The translations under genes were made by a program, and so were the position numbers. DNA of 33,940 bases, from contig CAMYLC010000191.1 of NCBI GenBank assembly GCA_947259195.1, positions 1 through 33,940 of the forward strand, written 5' to 3'. Source of the DNA: Thermoanaerobaculia bacterium. Lineage in GTDB: Bacteria; Acidobacteriota; Thermoanaerobaculia; Multivoradales; JAHEKO01. Shown in pieces: positions 7,841-16,869 of this stretch (positions are counted from its first letter, which is position 1; each line of letters opens with the position of its first letter). Under the pieces are notes generated by a model, which was not told where the DNA came from, ran no database searches, and saw only the letters and a program-made list of their open reading frames with translations.

Positions 7841-9577
7841 ATGAATCGCAAACTAAGACTGCAAGGTTCGGCGCTCGGCGCCTGCGCTCTACTGCTCACC
7901 TTCCTCGCTGGTGCAACGGGCGGATCCTCGACTGCTCTTCTGTACTCCGACGAGTCACCCACCCTGTTCATCATCCAGGGCCCGAACGTCGAGACAGCCG
8001 AGCAGCTGGTCCTCGAAGTCGGTGGCACCGTGACCCACGAGCTGGCCATCATCCGGGCCGTCGGGGCGCAGTTGACGGCGACGCAACAGGAGCGAGTCGC
8101 AGAGATCGCTCCCGAGTTGAAGATCTACGGTGATCGGACGGTCGAGACCACTGCCCGCAAGAGCGACAAGAACAAAGACGTTCCGGTTGATGACAACAGC
8201 ACTACCGATCCCTATACCGGCAACGAGTGGATCTGGTGGCCGACCGCGGAGACCACACCGAGCGCCATGGTCCAGGCCGACCTGGTCCATGCAGAGGGAA
8301 TCACCGGCTTCGGCGTCACCGTGGCGGTGGTCGACACCGGCCTCCATGCCTTCGCCAGGGTCATGTACCGCGACTATGAGCCCCGCATTCTGGGCCACTA
8401 CGACGTCGTTCGCAACAAAGTCTGGAAGAACCCCTTGCGCCAGAGCGACGGCAGCGGTCACGGCGGCCATGTCAATGGCCTGATCGTCAATCGAGACATC
8501 CACGCGCACACCCAAACGTACTACGGCCTGGCACCCGGTGCCGACCTGGTCATCGTCAGAGCGTTCGACGATCAGGGCCTGGGCACCTACAGCGACGTCA
8601 TCGCCGGTATCGACTGGGTCGTCGCCAACCGGGACGCATACGGCATTCGGGTTCTCAACCTCTCCTTCAGCGCGCCGCCGCGCTCCCACTACTGGGACGA
8701 CCCACTGAATCAAGCGGTGATGGCGGCCTGGCAGGCCGGCATCGTGGTCGTAGCCTCGGCCGGCAACCTAGGGCCCGATCCGATGACGATCGGCGTTCCG
8801 GGCAACGTCCCCTATGTCATCACCGTCGGCGCCATGACCGACAACTTCACCCCGGCCGACGGCAGTGACGACTTGCTGGCGTCCTTCTCCTCCGCCGGAC
8901 CGACCCACGAAGCCTTCGTCAAACCCGAGATCGTGGCCCCGGGCGGGCACGTCGTCTCCTCGATGGGCTGGTGGACGGAGATCGCCGAAGCGCATCAGGA
9001 GTATCACAACGGTGGCGACTACTTCGTCATGTCCGGCACCTCGCAGGCGGCCGCCATCGTGTCGGGCATTGCCGCGCTGATGCTCGAGGCCGATCCGTCC
9101 CTGACGCCGGACGACGTCAAGTGCCGCCTGATGGCCACAGCTCGGCCGGCGGTGGAGGACGAGGACGACGACGACGAGTACGAGCTCGCCTACACGGTCT
9201 TCCAGCAGGGAGCGGGTCAGGTCAACGCCTATGACGCGGTCTACTCCACGGCCAGCGGCTGTGCCAACCGCGGTGTTGACGTCGAACTCGACCTGGCAGG
9301 AATCGAGCACTACGCCGGACCCGCTCGCCAAACCGAAGACGGCACCTATCACATCCTCGGACCCGACGGCTTCGTTTGGAGTGATGGCTTCGTCTGGTCC
9401 GACGGCTTCGTCTGGTCTGACGGCTTTGTCTGGTCTGACGGCTTCGTCTGGTCGGACGGCTTCGTCTGGTCCGACGGCTTCGTCTGGTCCGACGGTTTTG
9501 TGTGGTCCGACGGCTTCGTCTGGTCCGACGCCCTCACCGAGTCCGCCACCATCAACGTCTGGGTCGAGCAGGAATAG
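7841..9577 (+). CDS. S8 subtilisin-like peptidase with GFVWSD repeat array (paralogue B')
   Basis: A 578-aa exported subtilase, the closest relative of the gene at 1717. ATG 7841 is preceded by AAGGAGA and starts a signal peptide (MNRKLRLQGSALGACALLL); the in-frame ATG at 7796 overlaps the end of paralogue A' and lacks these features. The propeptide (VGGTVTHELAIIRAVGAQLT) is almost identical to that of B. Triad: Asp165 (VVDTG), His207 in GHGGHVNG (Gly in place of Thr, as in B), Ser401 (SGTSQAAA). An acidic DEDDDDEYE loop is longer than in B. Nine GFVWSD units (9368-9529) and the tail NVWVEQE close the protein. It likely shares a transcript with A' and is followed by the hairpin at 9615. Confidence 0.95.
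   Translation: MNRKLRLQGSALGACALLLTFLAGATGGSSTALLYSDESPTLFIIQGPNVETAEQLVLEVGGTVTHELAIIRAVGAQLTATQQERVAEIAPELKIYGDRTVETTARKSDKNKDVPVDDNSTTDPYTGNEWIWWPTAETTPSAMVQADLVHAEGITGFGVTVAVVDTGLHAFARVMYRDYEPRILGHYDVVRNKVWKNPLRQSDGSGHGGHVNGLIVNRDIHAHTQTYYGLAPGADLVIVRAFDDQGLGTYSDVIAGIDWVVANRDAYGIRVLNLSFSAPPRSHYWDDPLNQAVMAAWQAGIVVVASAGNLGPDPMTIGVPGNVPYVITVGAMTDNFTPADGSDDLLASFSSAGPTHEAFVKPEIVAPGGHVVSSMGWWTEIAEAHQEYHNGGDYFVMSGTSQAAAIVSGIAALMLEADPSLTPDDVKCRLMATARPAVEDEDDDDEYELAYTVFQQGAGQVNAYDAVYSTASGCANRGVDVELDLAGIEHYAGPARQTEDGTYHILGPDGFVWSDGFVWSDGFVWSDGFVWSDGFVWSDGFVWSDGFVWSDGFVWSDGFVWSDALTESATINVWVEQE
9368..9529 (+). repeat. Nine 18-bp units encoding GFVWSD (paralogue B')
   Basis: Nine units, all GFVWSD. 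Ser is AGT in unit 1 and TCN in units 2-9. The 69 nt at 9455-9523 are identical to part of the paralogue B array. Confidence 0.97.
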
Positions 9578-9614
9578 TAGACGACTCCCCTCCTCCTCAA
9601 TCTCTGAACCCAAG

Positions 9615-9639
9615 CGGCCGGCGAGCTTCTCGCCGGTCG
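9615..9639 (+). terminator. GC-rich hairpin after paralogue B'
   Basis: An 11-bp stem (CGGCCGGCGAG / CTCGCCGGTCG, one G-U pair) with a CTT loop, 38 nt after the paralogue B' stop. It shares its core with the hairpin at 5128. No U-tract. It also overlaps the 3' end of the convergent GGDEF remnant. Confidence 0.5.
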
Positions 9640-9876
9640 TTACCGAAGAGCTTTGCCTGGTTCTTGCCCTTGGACTTCGCGTGGTACATCGCCCGGTCGG
9701 CATGTCGAAGCAGATCCCGCTCGTCGCTCGCGTCGGCTGGATAGGTGGCCACGCCCATGCTGAGGGTCAGACTCTCACCCCCCCTGCATCTCCTCGCGCC
9801 AGACAACCTCTCGTGCCCGTTCGGCCACCGATCGGGCCCCCGTCTTGGGGGTCGAGGGAAGAATCAGCACGAAGTG
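9637..9876 (-). pseudogene. Degenerate C-terminal half of a GGDEF domain
   Basis: Read on the minus strand, this gives FHFVLILPSTPKTGARSVAE, then after a one-base frame change LTLSMGVATYPADASDERDL and AMYHAKSKGKNQAKLFGNDR. Each segment matches the intact diguanylate cyclase upstream on the same strand (9938-11170). The frame break coincides with a run of seven C (9778-9784), where the intact gene has one base fewer. The first half of the GGDEF domain, including the catalytic motif, and everything N-terminal are absent, so it cannot be functional. It is best explained as a partial tandem duplicate left behind at the 3' side of the intact gene. Confidence 0.85.
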
Positions 9877-9937
9877 GAATAGGCTTGCGATCTGATTGCT
9901 GCAGAGTCCGATACTACTCACTAGAGCTAGGCCAGGC

Positions 9938-11170
9938 TCAGTCTTCCGGTTTTTCGGTCGGCGTCGACAACTGGCGGAGGTACAACGCGAGCTGCCAGCG
10001 ATCCTGCGCCCCGATTTCGACGATCTTGACCGAGATCTCGAATCGGTCGGCAGCGATCTTTCTGGTGTCGACGACTCGCCCAGCAAGGTGGATATTGCCT
10101 TCGGTCTCGGAGATCAGAAGATCTACATCGACCAGCGAACCGGGCGGCATGTCTCGATCGGAGTTGAAGCAGAGGCCGCCACCCCCCAAATTGGTGGTCT
10201 CCATGGAATAGGCCTCCATGCTCATTGGGCGGTACTCGCCGTTGAGTGCCGCACGAACACGCGAGTAGGAGCGTCGATCGTTGCCATAGAGCTCGATCTG
10301 GTCCTTCCCTTTGGCTTTGGCGAGGTACATCGCCCCGTCCGCATGACGGAGCAGATCACGCTCGTTCTCAGCATCCGCGGGATAGGTGGCCAAGCCCATG
10401 CTGAGGGTCAGCCTCTCGCCTCGGTGCATCTCCGCTTGCGCGACCGCCCGAGCAGCCCGCTCGGCAACCACTTGGGCGCCTGTCTTTGGAGTCGAAGGCA
10501 GGATGAGCACGAACTCCTCACCCCCGTAGCGGATGGCGACGTCGACTTTACGAAGGGACTCCTCCAGGAGTACGGCGATTCGCGCCAGGGCCACATTGCC
10601 CTCGTCGTGCCCATGGCGATCGTTGAAGCTCTTGAAGTTGTCGATGTCGGCGACGATCAGCGACAGGGGCGAGTTGTACTGGTCAGCCCTCCAGATCTCC
10701 CGTGGCAGGAACTCCCGATAGAAACGGAAGTTGTAGAGCCCGGTCAGCGAGTCCCGAAAGGCGAAGTTGCGGGCGTTCTCGAGCGATTGCAGCTCGATCA
10801 TCGCAGGACTCTCGAGCAGGTCGTGAGTGTCGACCAGATAGCTCACCATCGCCACCCGCAGGTCGACGGCTGACCGCATCGCTGTGGCCATGCGGTCCCG
10901 GTGCTCGGCGATTCCCTGCCAATGGTCCCTCGCTTCACCTGGCTCGAATCGCAGGTGGGAAAGCAGGTACAGCAGCTCGGTGAAGACCTCGTCTCCGTGC
11001 TCTTCAACGAGCGCCGCCAGGCCCTCCTGGAACTCCACGCTGTCGGGCTCGCCGACACTCAGCAGATCGAAGATCCTCTGGGAGAGCTCGGAGCGCCATG
11101 TCCTCTCGGGGCTATCCATCGGTGTCTGCTCGTCCCCCATCGGCGCCTGCCGCGACTTGACCGTGGTCAA
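9938..11170 (-). CDS. Diguanylate cyclase with C-terminal PilZ domain
   Basis: A 410-aa cytoplasmic protein. Residues 1-135 are helical and unrecognised; the GGDEF domain (about 138-275) has DSLTGLYN, an intact GGEEF active site at 216-220 and an RxxD inhibitory site (RKVD, 207-210) exactly five residues upstream, so it should make cyclic di-GMP from two GTP with product inhibition. A PilZ-like domain (about 283-400) has an RxxxR (RSYSR) and NLGGGG in place of the usual (D/N)xSxxG, so ligand binding may be altered. The start is a TTG at 11170 preceded by GAGGAG; the next in-frame ATG (11140) has no comparable ribosome site. It is transcribed divergently from the kinase operon, which also encodes a GGDEF-EAL protein. 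Confidence 0.9.
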   Translation of the reverse strand: MTTVKSRQAPMGDEQTPMDSPERTWRSELSQRIFDLLSVGEPDSVEFQEGLAALVEEHGDEVFTELLYLLSHLRFEPGEARDHWQGIAEHRDRMATAMRSAVDLRVAMVSYLVDTHDLLESPAMIELQSLENARNFAFRDSLTGLYNFRFYREFLPREIWRADQYNSPLSLIVADIDNFKSFNDRHGHDEGNVALARIAVLLEESLRKVDVAIRYGGEEFVLILPSTPKTGAQVVAERAARAVAQAEMHRGERLTLSMGLATYPADAENERDLLRHADGAMYLAKAKGKDQIELYGNDRRSYSRVRAALNGEYRPMSMEAYSMETTNLGGGGLCFNSDRDMPPGSLVDVDLLISETEGNIHLAGRVVDTRKIAADRFEISVKIVEIGAQDRWQLALYLRQLSTPTEKPED

Positions 11171-11241
11171 TCTCTTCTTCTCCTCGGGAATCAGTCCTGC
11201 GACGCGTGGGTTTCAACACTTGGAGGCGCGGCTAACTGGGC

Positions 11242-11270
11242 AGTATACGCACTGGGTCCTTGCGATTCAA
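11242..11270 (-). promoter_or_regulatory. Sigma-70-type promoter for the GGDEF-PilZ gene
   Basis: On the minus strand, TTGAAT (11270-11265) and TATACT (11247-11242) are separated by exactly 17 bp, 72 nt ahead of the TTG start. Five of six bases match in the -10 and four of six in the -35. Confidence 0.6.
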
Positions 11271-11724
11271 TGTCGCCGGTTGTTCCTCGCACGCCAGTTC
11301 CCTTTTCGAGCCGTTTGTCACTTCCCGCCAGGCCTGGCCTCGATGAGAACCGAAGCGGTCCGTGACGAGTTCTCCAGCGGCTCCTGGTCCGATAACGAAG
11401 GCAGCGTCGACTGGCCAGCCCCTGGCAGGAGAACAATACCCAGGCAGGAGGGGGCGGCCTGACGGTCTGCCAGGTCAGGATCAGGAGAGGCGAGCTGGGA
11501 GGTAGAGGTACGGATATCCGTTGATCGCCACTTTTTGCTGAAACACCGCTTTTTCGGTTCCCGGATTGGCTCGAGCCGGGCCGGCGAACCGGATTTCATC
11601 CAGCCAGAGGGACCTTGGAGGCCCTGGCGAACCGATCCACGGTCGGAAGAGCTCATTGAAATGTAGGTATTTGCTGGACTATCGAAGCCTTGCTGCGAAG
11701 TTCGATACCGACAGCCTTCCCAGG
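11271..11724. other. Long divergent intergenic region, otherwise unassigned
   Basis: Between the minus-strand promoter at 11242 and the plus-strand promoter at 11725 I find no convincing gene. A frame open from 11566 into the kinase begins at a TTG without a ribosome site and gives low-complexity residues. If the sigma-54 promoter is real, enhancer sites for its activator would be expected here, but I cannot identify an inverted repeat that stands out. Confidence 0.4.
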
Positions 11725-11740
11725 TGGCACAGGCCTTGCT
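11725..11740 (+). promoter_or_regulatory. Sigma-54 (-24/-12) promoter of the hybrid kinase operon
   Basis: TGGCAC-N5-TTGCT, with GG and GC separated by exactly 10 bp, matches the sigma-54 consensus at all core positions except A for G after TGGCAC. It lies 59 nt before the ATG at 11800, leaving room for a short leader with the AGGAAGGAA ribosome site. Confidence 0.65.
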
Positions 11741-11799
11741 CAAAGAGGAGTGAAAGGCGCTCGGCGCCGACAAAAAACGACGGCAGGAAGGAATCGGAC

Positions 11800-14700
11800 A
11801 TGAAGGCCTACTCGAGCACACGGCAAGCGGCAGGAAGCAGTCCTGCCATACTCTGGCGGCCTCTGGTGATCTGCTGGGCGATCGCGCTCTGCTTTGTCGC
11901 ATCTTCGGCGAGGCCGAGCTCCGCACTGAGTGAGTCCGACCACAGAAAGAACGTCCGATTCGAGCACGTTTCCCTCGAAGACGGTCTTTCCCAGGCATTC
12001 GTGGCCTGCACGCTGCAGGATAGAGACGGCTTCATGTGGTTCGGCACCCAGGAGGGCCTCAACCGCTACGACGGCTATGACTTCAAGGTCTTCTCGTACG
12101 ACCCGGAGGACCCGACTTCTCTTTCCAACAACTTTGTCAAGACCATCTACGAGGATCGCAACGGGCTGATCTGGGTGGGTACGGACGGTGGTGGGGTCAA
12201 TCGATACAACCCCCTGACAGAGAGTTTCGAGTCCTTTCGCCACGACCCTGATGACTCCACCAGCTTGTCTCACGATCGGGTCCGCGCCATCACGGAGGAC
12301 GCGCATGGCCGCCTCTGGATGGCCACCGATGGCGGCGGTCTCAACCGATTCAACCGTGAAACTGAGACCTTCACCAGTTACCGCCACGATCCTGACCGAC
12401 CGGAGACTCTATCTCACGACCATATCCGCGCCCTGCTCGCCGACCAGGATGGAGCCCTCTGGATCGGCATGGACGGCTCCGGACTCAGTCGCCTCGAGCC
12501 CAATACTGGCCAGTTCACCCACTTCCGCCATACGAAAAGCAACCCATCGAGCCTGGCGGACGATCGCGTCCGCAGCCTTATGCAGGACCGTAGGGGACGG
12601 ATCTGGATCGGAACGTACGATTCGGGGCTCGATCTGTTCGATCCCCGAACCGGAGAACTGCAGCACTTCCGCCACGACCCCGAGGACCCCACCAGCCTAG
12701 CCTCCGATACGATCTGGGCCGTCTTCCAGGATAGCGAAGGAACGATCTGGGTGGGAACCGACAGTGGCCTGCATGAGTGGCAGACCGATACCCGACAATT
12801 CCATCGATATCAAAACGACCCAACCGACCCCTATAGCCTCAGCCACAACCGGGTCGCCTCGATCTTCGAGGATTCCGGAGGAGTCCTTTGGATCGGCACC
12901 TACGGCGGCCTCAGCAAGTGGAATACGATCAGCGAGGCGTTTCTCCACTACAGGCACCAGAAAGAAGAGCCCGACCAGCTCTCTGCCGACTTCGTCACCG
13001 CCATTGGTGAAGGATCCGAAGGGGCCTTCTGGATCGGAACCTACGGTGGCGGCCTGAATCGCTTCGATCGTGGCAGCCGGTCCTTTCGGCAGCTTCGACA
13101 CGACCCCGAGAACGCCAACAGCCTGAGCGACAATCGGGTGATGTCTCTGCACCTCGATCGTCAGGGAATCCTGTGGATAGGTACCTTCGGCGGTGGCCTC
13201 AATCGCTACGACCAAGTCTCAGGCGAGTTTCGCCGCTACGCTCACGACCCGGAGAACCCCAACAGTCTGAGTCGCAACGGTGTCACGACGATCCTTGAAG
13301 ACGGCAACGGACACCTCTGGGTCGGCACCTATCGCGGTGGACTCAATCGAATTCGCTCCGACGGCACCGGTTTCGACCGCTTTGGACACGATCCGGACAA
13401 TCCCAGGGGGCTGAGCAACGACCGGATCCTGGCGCTCCACCAAGACAGCTTCGGAGACCTGTGGATCGGCACTGACGGTGGCGGCCTGAATCGCTACCTG
13501 CCCGAGTCCGGCACTTTCGAGTCCATTCAGCAGGATCGCGACAACCTGGCGAGCCTGAGCAGCAACCACCCCTGGGCGATCACCGAAGACGCCGAGGGAA
13601 ATCTGTGGATCGGCACGCAGGGCGGTGGTGTGAACCGGTGGTCAGCCGACGATCGACAGGCGGGTCGCGAGCGGTTCACACGCTACACCAAGCGACAGGG
13701 TCTGCTGAGCGACATCATCTACGCGGTGTTGATCGATGATCAGGGGAGTGTCTGGCTCAGCAGTGACCGGGGCCTCACCCAGCTAGACCCGAAGACCGGG
13801 GCCCTCAGCCACTTCGATGCCAGTCACGGCCTGCAGAGCAACGAGTTCAACCACGCGTCCGCGTGGAAGGCGCCGGATGGCCAGCTCCTCTTCGGTGGCA
13901 TCAGTGGGTTCAACGCCTTCTACCCCCGCGACGTTCATCCCAACCTGCACGTACCCCCCATCGTGCTCACCCAGTTTCTGAAGTTCAACGAACCCGCCGC
14001 ACTCGATCGTCCGGTCTGGCAGATCGACGACCTCTCCCTGACCTACAAGGACTCTGTGGTCGCGTTCGAGTTCGCCGCACTCGACTACTCTGCACCCCAC
14101 AAGAACCTCTACATGTACAAGCTGGAAGGATTCGACGAGGACTGGGTCGCCCCCGGAACGCTGCGCCGGGCGACATACACCAACCTGGACGCCGGCGACT
14201 ACGTCTTTCGCGTTCGAGCGTCGAACAACGACGGAGTTTGGAACAACGAAGGTCTGACGATTGGCGTCAAGATGGTTCCTCCACCGTGGCAATCCTGGTG
14301 GGCCTATTGCCTCTACCTGTTGGCCGCATGCTGTGGAGTGATTGCGTTCAGTCGTCTTCAGTCCATCCGACGTCAACGCGCCGAGGATCTCGAAAGAGCC
14401 AATACCGGGTTGAGATCCGAGATCGAAGAGCGGCAGAAGAAGGAACGAGAGCTCGAACTGGAGAAGAAGAAGGCGCAGACCTACCTCGAGGTCGCTGAGG
14501 TTCTCATGGTGGTCCTCGACACCGCCGGCCGGGTCACCCTGATCAACCAAAAGGGAGCGCGCACTCTGGGCTTCCAGGAGTCAGAGATCATCGGCAAGAA
14601 CTGGCATGACCTGGTCGTGCCGCCGAGGATGAGAGACGAGGTCACTCGCTATCTGTCGAGCCCCGAATCGGATGAGTACTTCGAGTACCCCGTCACCACG

Positions 14701-16869
14701 AGCTCAGGAGACCAGCGCATCATCGCCTGGCATACGACCTATCTGACCGACGAAGAGGGTGTCTTGACCGGTACCTTGAGCTCCGGCACCGATCTCACGC
14801 AAATGAGGCGGCTGCGGGAAGCGAAGGAAATGGCCGAAAGCGCCAACCGCGCCAAGTCTCAGTTCCTGGCCAACATGAGTCACGAGATCCGCACGCCGAT
14901 GAACGGCGTCCTGGGCATGGTCGAGCTGCTGCTAACCAGCGAGCTGTCCGATCAGCAGCGGCAACACTCTGAAACCGCCCTGCGGTCGGCCAGGAGCCTG
15001 CTGGATGTGCTCAACGACATCCTCGACTTCTCGAAGATCGAAGCCGGCAAGCTGGAACTGGAAGAGGTCGATTTCGAGCTTCCCGAGTTGGTGGCCAACG
15101 CCTGCAACCTATTCGCCGAGCGCGCCCATTCCAAGGGTCTGAACCTGCACTGCTCGGTATCCGACAGCGTGCCCAACCTGATGCGAGGTGATCCGACGCG
15201 CCTCAGTCAGATCCTGGCCAATCTGCTCGGCAACGCGGTCAAATTCACCACCGAAGGCGAGGTCGGTATCGCGGTGTCGACCACAGAGGACTCTCCAGGA
15301 GAGCACCTCGTCCGATTCGAGGTCAGCGACACCGGCGTCGGTCTCGAGCCGACCGTTCGCCATCGTATCTTCGAGTCGTTTCATCAAGCCGACGGCTCGA
15401 CGACCCGGAAGTTTGGTGGTACCGGACTCGGACTCGCCATTTCAAAACAACTCGTGGAGTTGATGAATGGAGAAATCGACGTCGAAAGCGAGATAGGCAA
15501 GGGTTCGACCTTCTGGTTCACAATCAAGCTGGCCGAGCAAAGAAAATCCACCGAGAGCTCGCAATTTCCGATCTCTGCTCACAATCAGATGAAGGTCCTT
15601 GTCGTCGACGATCACACCGCGACTCGCGAGCAGGTCTCTCAGTGGCTGTCCCAGTGGGGTCATCCCACAGAGAGCGCCAACAGCGCCTGGGAGGCGTTGT
15701 CCAAACTGCGGATGGCAGCATCCGGTGGGCAGGCCTTCGATGTCGCGATTGTCGATCAGGCGATGCCCGAGATCGATGGGCTGCAGCTTTCCCAGATCAT
15801 GAACAACGAACCAGCGCTTGCCGGAGTCGACGTAGTCCTCCTGGCAACGCTTCCTTTCTCCTCGCGCGACACGCTGGCCAAGCTGCCGAATCTCGCGGTT
15901 TGCTTGTCCAAGCCGACCACTCAGATTCAGCTGCGTGATGCTATAGGCGGACTCGGAGTAGGTGACGATGAGGAGGTTGAGCCCGGTCCGACTCAAGAGC
16001 CCATGTCGGCGCCCCTCCTGCCTGGCCGCATCCTGCTGGTGGAAGACAACGAGCTCAATCAGCAGGTCGTTCTCGGCATTCTGGAAGGCATCGGCCGAAC
16101 TGCGACGGTTGTCGAGAACGGTCGAGACGCGGTCAAGCGACTGACCTCCGAGTCGTTCGACGTCGTCCTGATGGACTGCCAGATGCCGCTGATGGACGGC
16201 TACGAAGCGACCCGCCTCATTCGTCAGCAGGAGCGCTTCGCACGCTCGGCGTCTGAACAACCTGATTCGCGGCCCCGCCGGGTGCCCATCGTGGCGATGA
16301 CCGCCAGCGCCATGGCCGGGGACCGCGAGAAGTGCCTGCGATGCGGAATGGACGACTACTTGAGCAAGCCGTTCGCTCGAGACCAGCTGCTGAGGGTCAT
16401 CAACAAGTGGTTGAAGATCACGACGACTCCCTCCGCCGTATCACCCCCGAGTAAGCCGCTGGCTCAGCCCGAAGAGAGCACTTCCGATTCGAAGAGCGAT
16501 GCGCCGGAGAGCATCTCGCCAATCGACGCGTCTGCAATCGAAATGCTCCAGACCCTGGAGAGCAACGGCTCGCCGGGCCTGCTGGCTCGGGTGATCGAGA
16601 CCTACCTCAGGACCTCACCAGAGATGATCGAATCGATACGCCAGGCACTCGGTTCCGATGATGCAGAGGCGATCGAGCGCTCCGCTCACAGCCTCAAATC
16701 GAGTAGTGCGACTCTCGGCGCTCTCGAGCTCGCCGAGCTCTGCAAGGAGCTCGAGCAAATCGGCCGCGAGGCCGAAACGACCCGGGCGGCCGCGGTCTTC
16801 GCCAGCCTGGAGACAGAATTCGACCGGGTGCGGAGGGCCCTTTCAGAGCAATGGCAACTAACAGCGTGA
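11800..16869 (+). CDS. Hybrid sensor histidine kinase: two propellers, Y_Y_Y, PAS, HisKA, HATPase, REC, REC, HPt
   Basis: A 1689-aa one-protein phosphorelay. ATG 11800 has AGGAAGGAA upstream and opens a signal peptide (about 1-43). Residues about 50-700 contain 14 recognisable W[IV]GT-type Reg_prop blades (typically GLxWIGTxGGGLNR), consistent with two seven-bladed periplasmic propellers, then a Y_Y_Y domain (about 717-829) and one membrane helix (about 831-853). The cytoplasmic part has a short coiled coil, a PAS domain, HisKA with His1028 ([11 protein letters not shown]), an HATPase domain with DTGVGL and GGTGLGL, receivers with Asp1319 and Asp1459, and an HPt with His1630 (AHSLKSSS). Related BT4673-type sensors detect polysaccharide breakdown products, but here no DNA-binding domain follows. 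The gene overlaps the next by 19 nt. Confidence 0.95.
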   Translation: MKAYSSTRQAAGSSPAILWRPLVICWAIALCFVASSARPSSALSESDHRKNVRFEHVSLEDGLSQAFVACTLQDRDGFMWFGTQEGLNRYDGYDFKVFSYDPEDPTSLSNNFVKTIYEDRNGLIWVGTDGGGVNRYNPLTESFESFRHDPDDSTSLSHDRVRAITEDAHGRLWMATDGGGLNRFNRETETFTSYRHDPDRPETLSHDHIRALLADQDGALWIGMDGSGLSRLEPNTGQFTHFRHTKSNPSSLADDRVRSLMQDRRGRIWIGTYDSGLDLFDPRTGELQHFRHDPEDPTSLASDTIWAVFQDSEGTIWVGTDSGLHEWQTDTRQFHRYQNDPTDPYSLSHNRVASIFEDSGGVLWIGTYGGLSKWNTISEAFLHYRHQKEEPDQLSADFVTAIGEGSEGAFWIGTYGGGLNRFDRGSRSFRQLRHDPENANSLSDNRVMSLHLDRQGILWIGTFGGGLNRYDQVSGEFRRYAHDPENPNSLSRNGVTTILEDGNGHLWVGTYRGGLNRIRSDGTGFDRFGHDPDNPRGLSNDRILALHQDSFGDLWIGTDGGGLNRYLPESGTFESIQQDRDNLASLSSNHPWAITEDAEGNLWIGTQGGGVNRWSADDRQAGRERFTRYTKRQGLLSDIIYAVLIDDQGSVWLSSDRGLTQLDPKTGALSHFDASHGLQSNEFNHASAWKAPDGQLLFGGISGFNAFYPRDVHPNLHVPPIVLTQFLKFNEPAALDRPVWQIDDLSLTYKDSVVAFEFAALDYSAPHKNLYMYKLEGFDEDWVAPGTLRRATYTNLDAGDYVFRVRASNNDGVWNNEGLTIGVKMVPPPWQSWWAYCLYLLAACCGVIAFSRLQSIRRQRAEDLERANTGLRSEIEERQKKERELELEKKKAQTYLEVAEVLMVVLDTAGRVTLINQKGARTLGFQESEIIGKNWHDLVVPPRMRDEVTRYLSSPESDEYFEYPVTTSSGDQRIIAWHTTYLTDEEGVLTGTLSSGTDLTQMRRLREAKEMAESANRAKSQFLANMSHEIRTPMNGVLGMVELLLTSELSDQQRQHSETALRSARSLLDVLNDILDFSKIEAGKLELEEVDFELPELVANACNLFAERAHSKGLNLHCSVSDSVPNLMRGDPTRLSQILANLLGNAVKFTTEGEVGIAVSTTEDSPGEHLVRFEVSDTGVGLEPTVRHRIFESFHQADGSTTRKFGGTGLGLAISKQLVELMNGEIDVESEIGKGSTFWFTIKLAEQRKSTESSQFPISAHNQMKVLVVDDHTATREQVSQWLSQWGHPTESANSAWEALSKLRMAASGGQAFDVAIVDQAMPEIDGLQLSQIMNNEPALAGVDVVLLATLPFSSRDTLAKLPNLAVCLSKPTTQIQLRDAIGGLGVGDDEEVEPGPTQEPMSAPLLPGRILLVEDNELNQQVVLGILEGIGRTATVVENGRDAVKRLTSESFDVVLMDCQMPLMDGYEATRLIRQQERFARSASEQPDSRPRRVPIVAMTASAMAGDREKCLRCGMDDYLSKPFARDQLLRVINKWLKITTTPSAVSPPSKPLAQPEESTSDSKSDAPESISPIDASAIEMLQTLESNGSPGLLARVIETYLRTSPEMIESIRQALGSDDAEAIERSAHSLKSSSATLGALELAELCKELEQIGREAETTRAAAVFASLETEFDRVRRALSEQWQLTA

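Noticed and set aside
9778..9784. C7 run as a phase-variation switch for a second diguanylate cyclase
   Set aside because: The first half of the GGDEF domain and all upstream sequence are missing, so no frame would restore a working enzyme.
11566..11799. N-terminal extension of the large kinase from a TTG at 11566
   Set aside because: It would precede a proper signal peptide, has no ribosome site and would run through the sigma-54 promoter; ATG 11800 is well supported.
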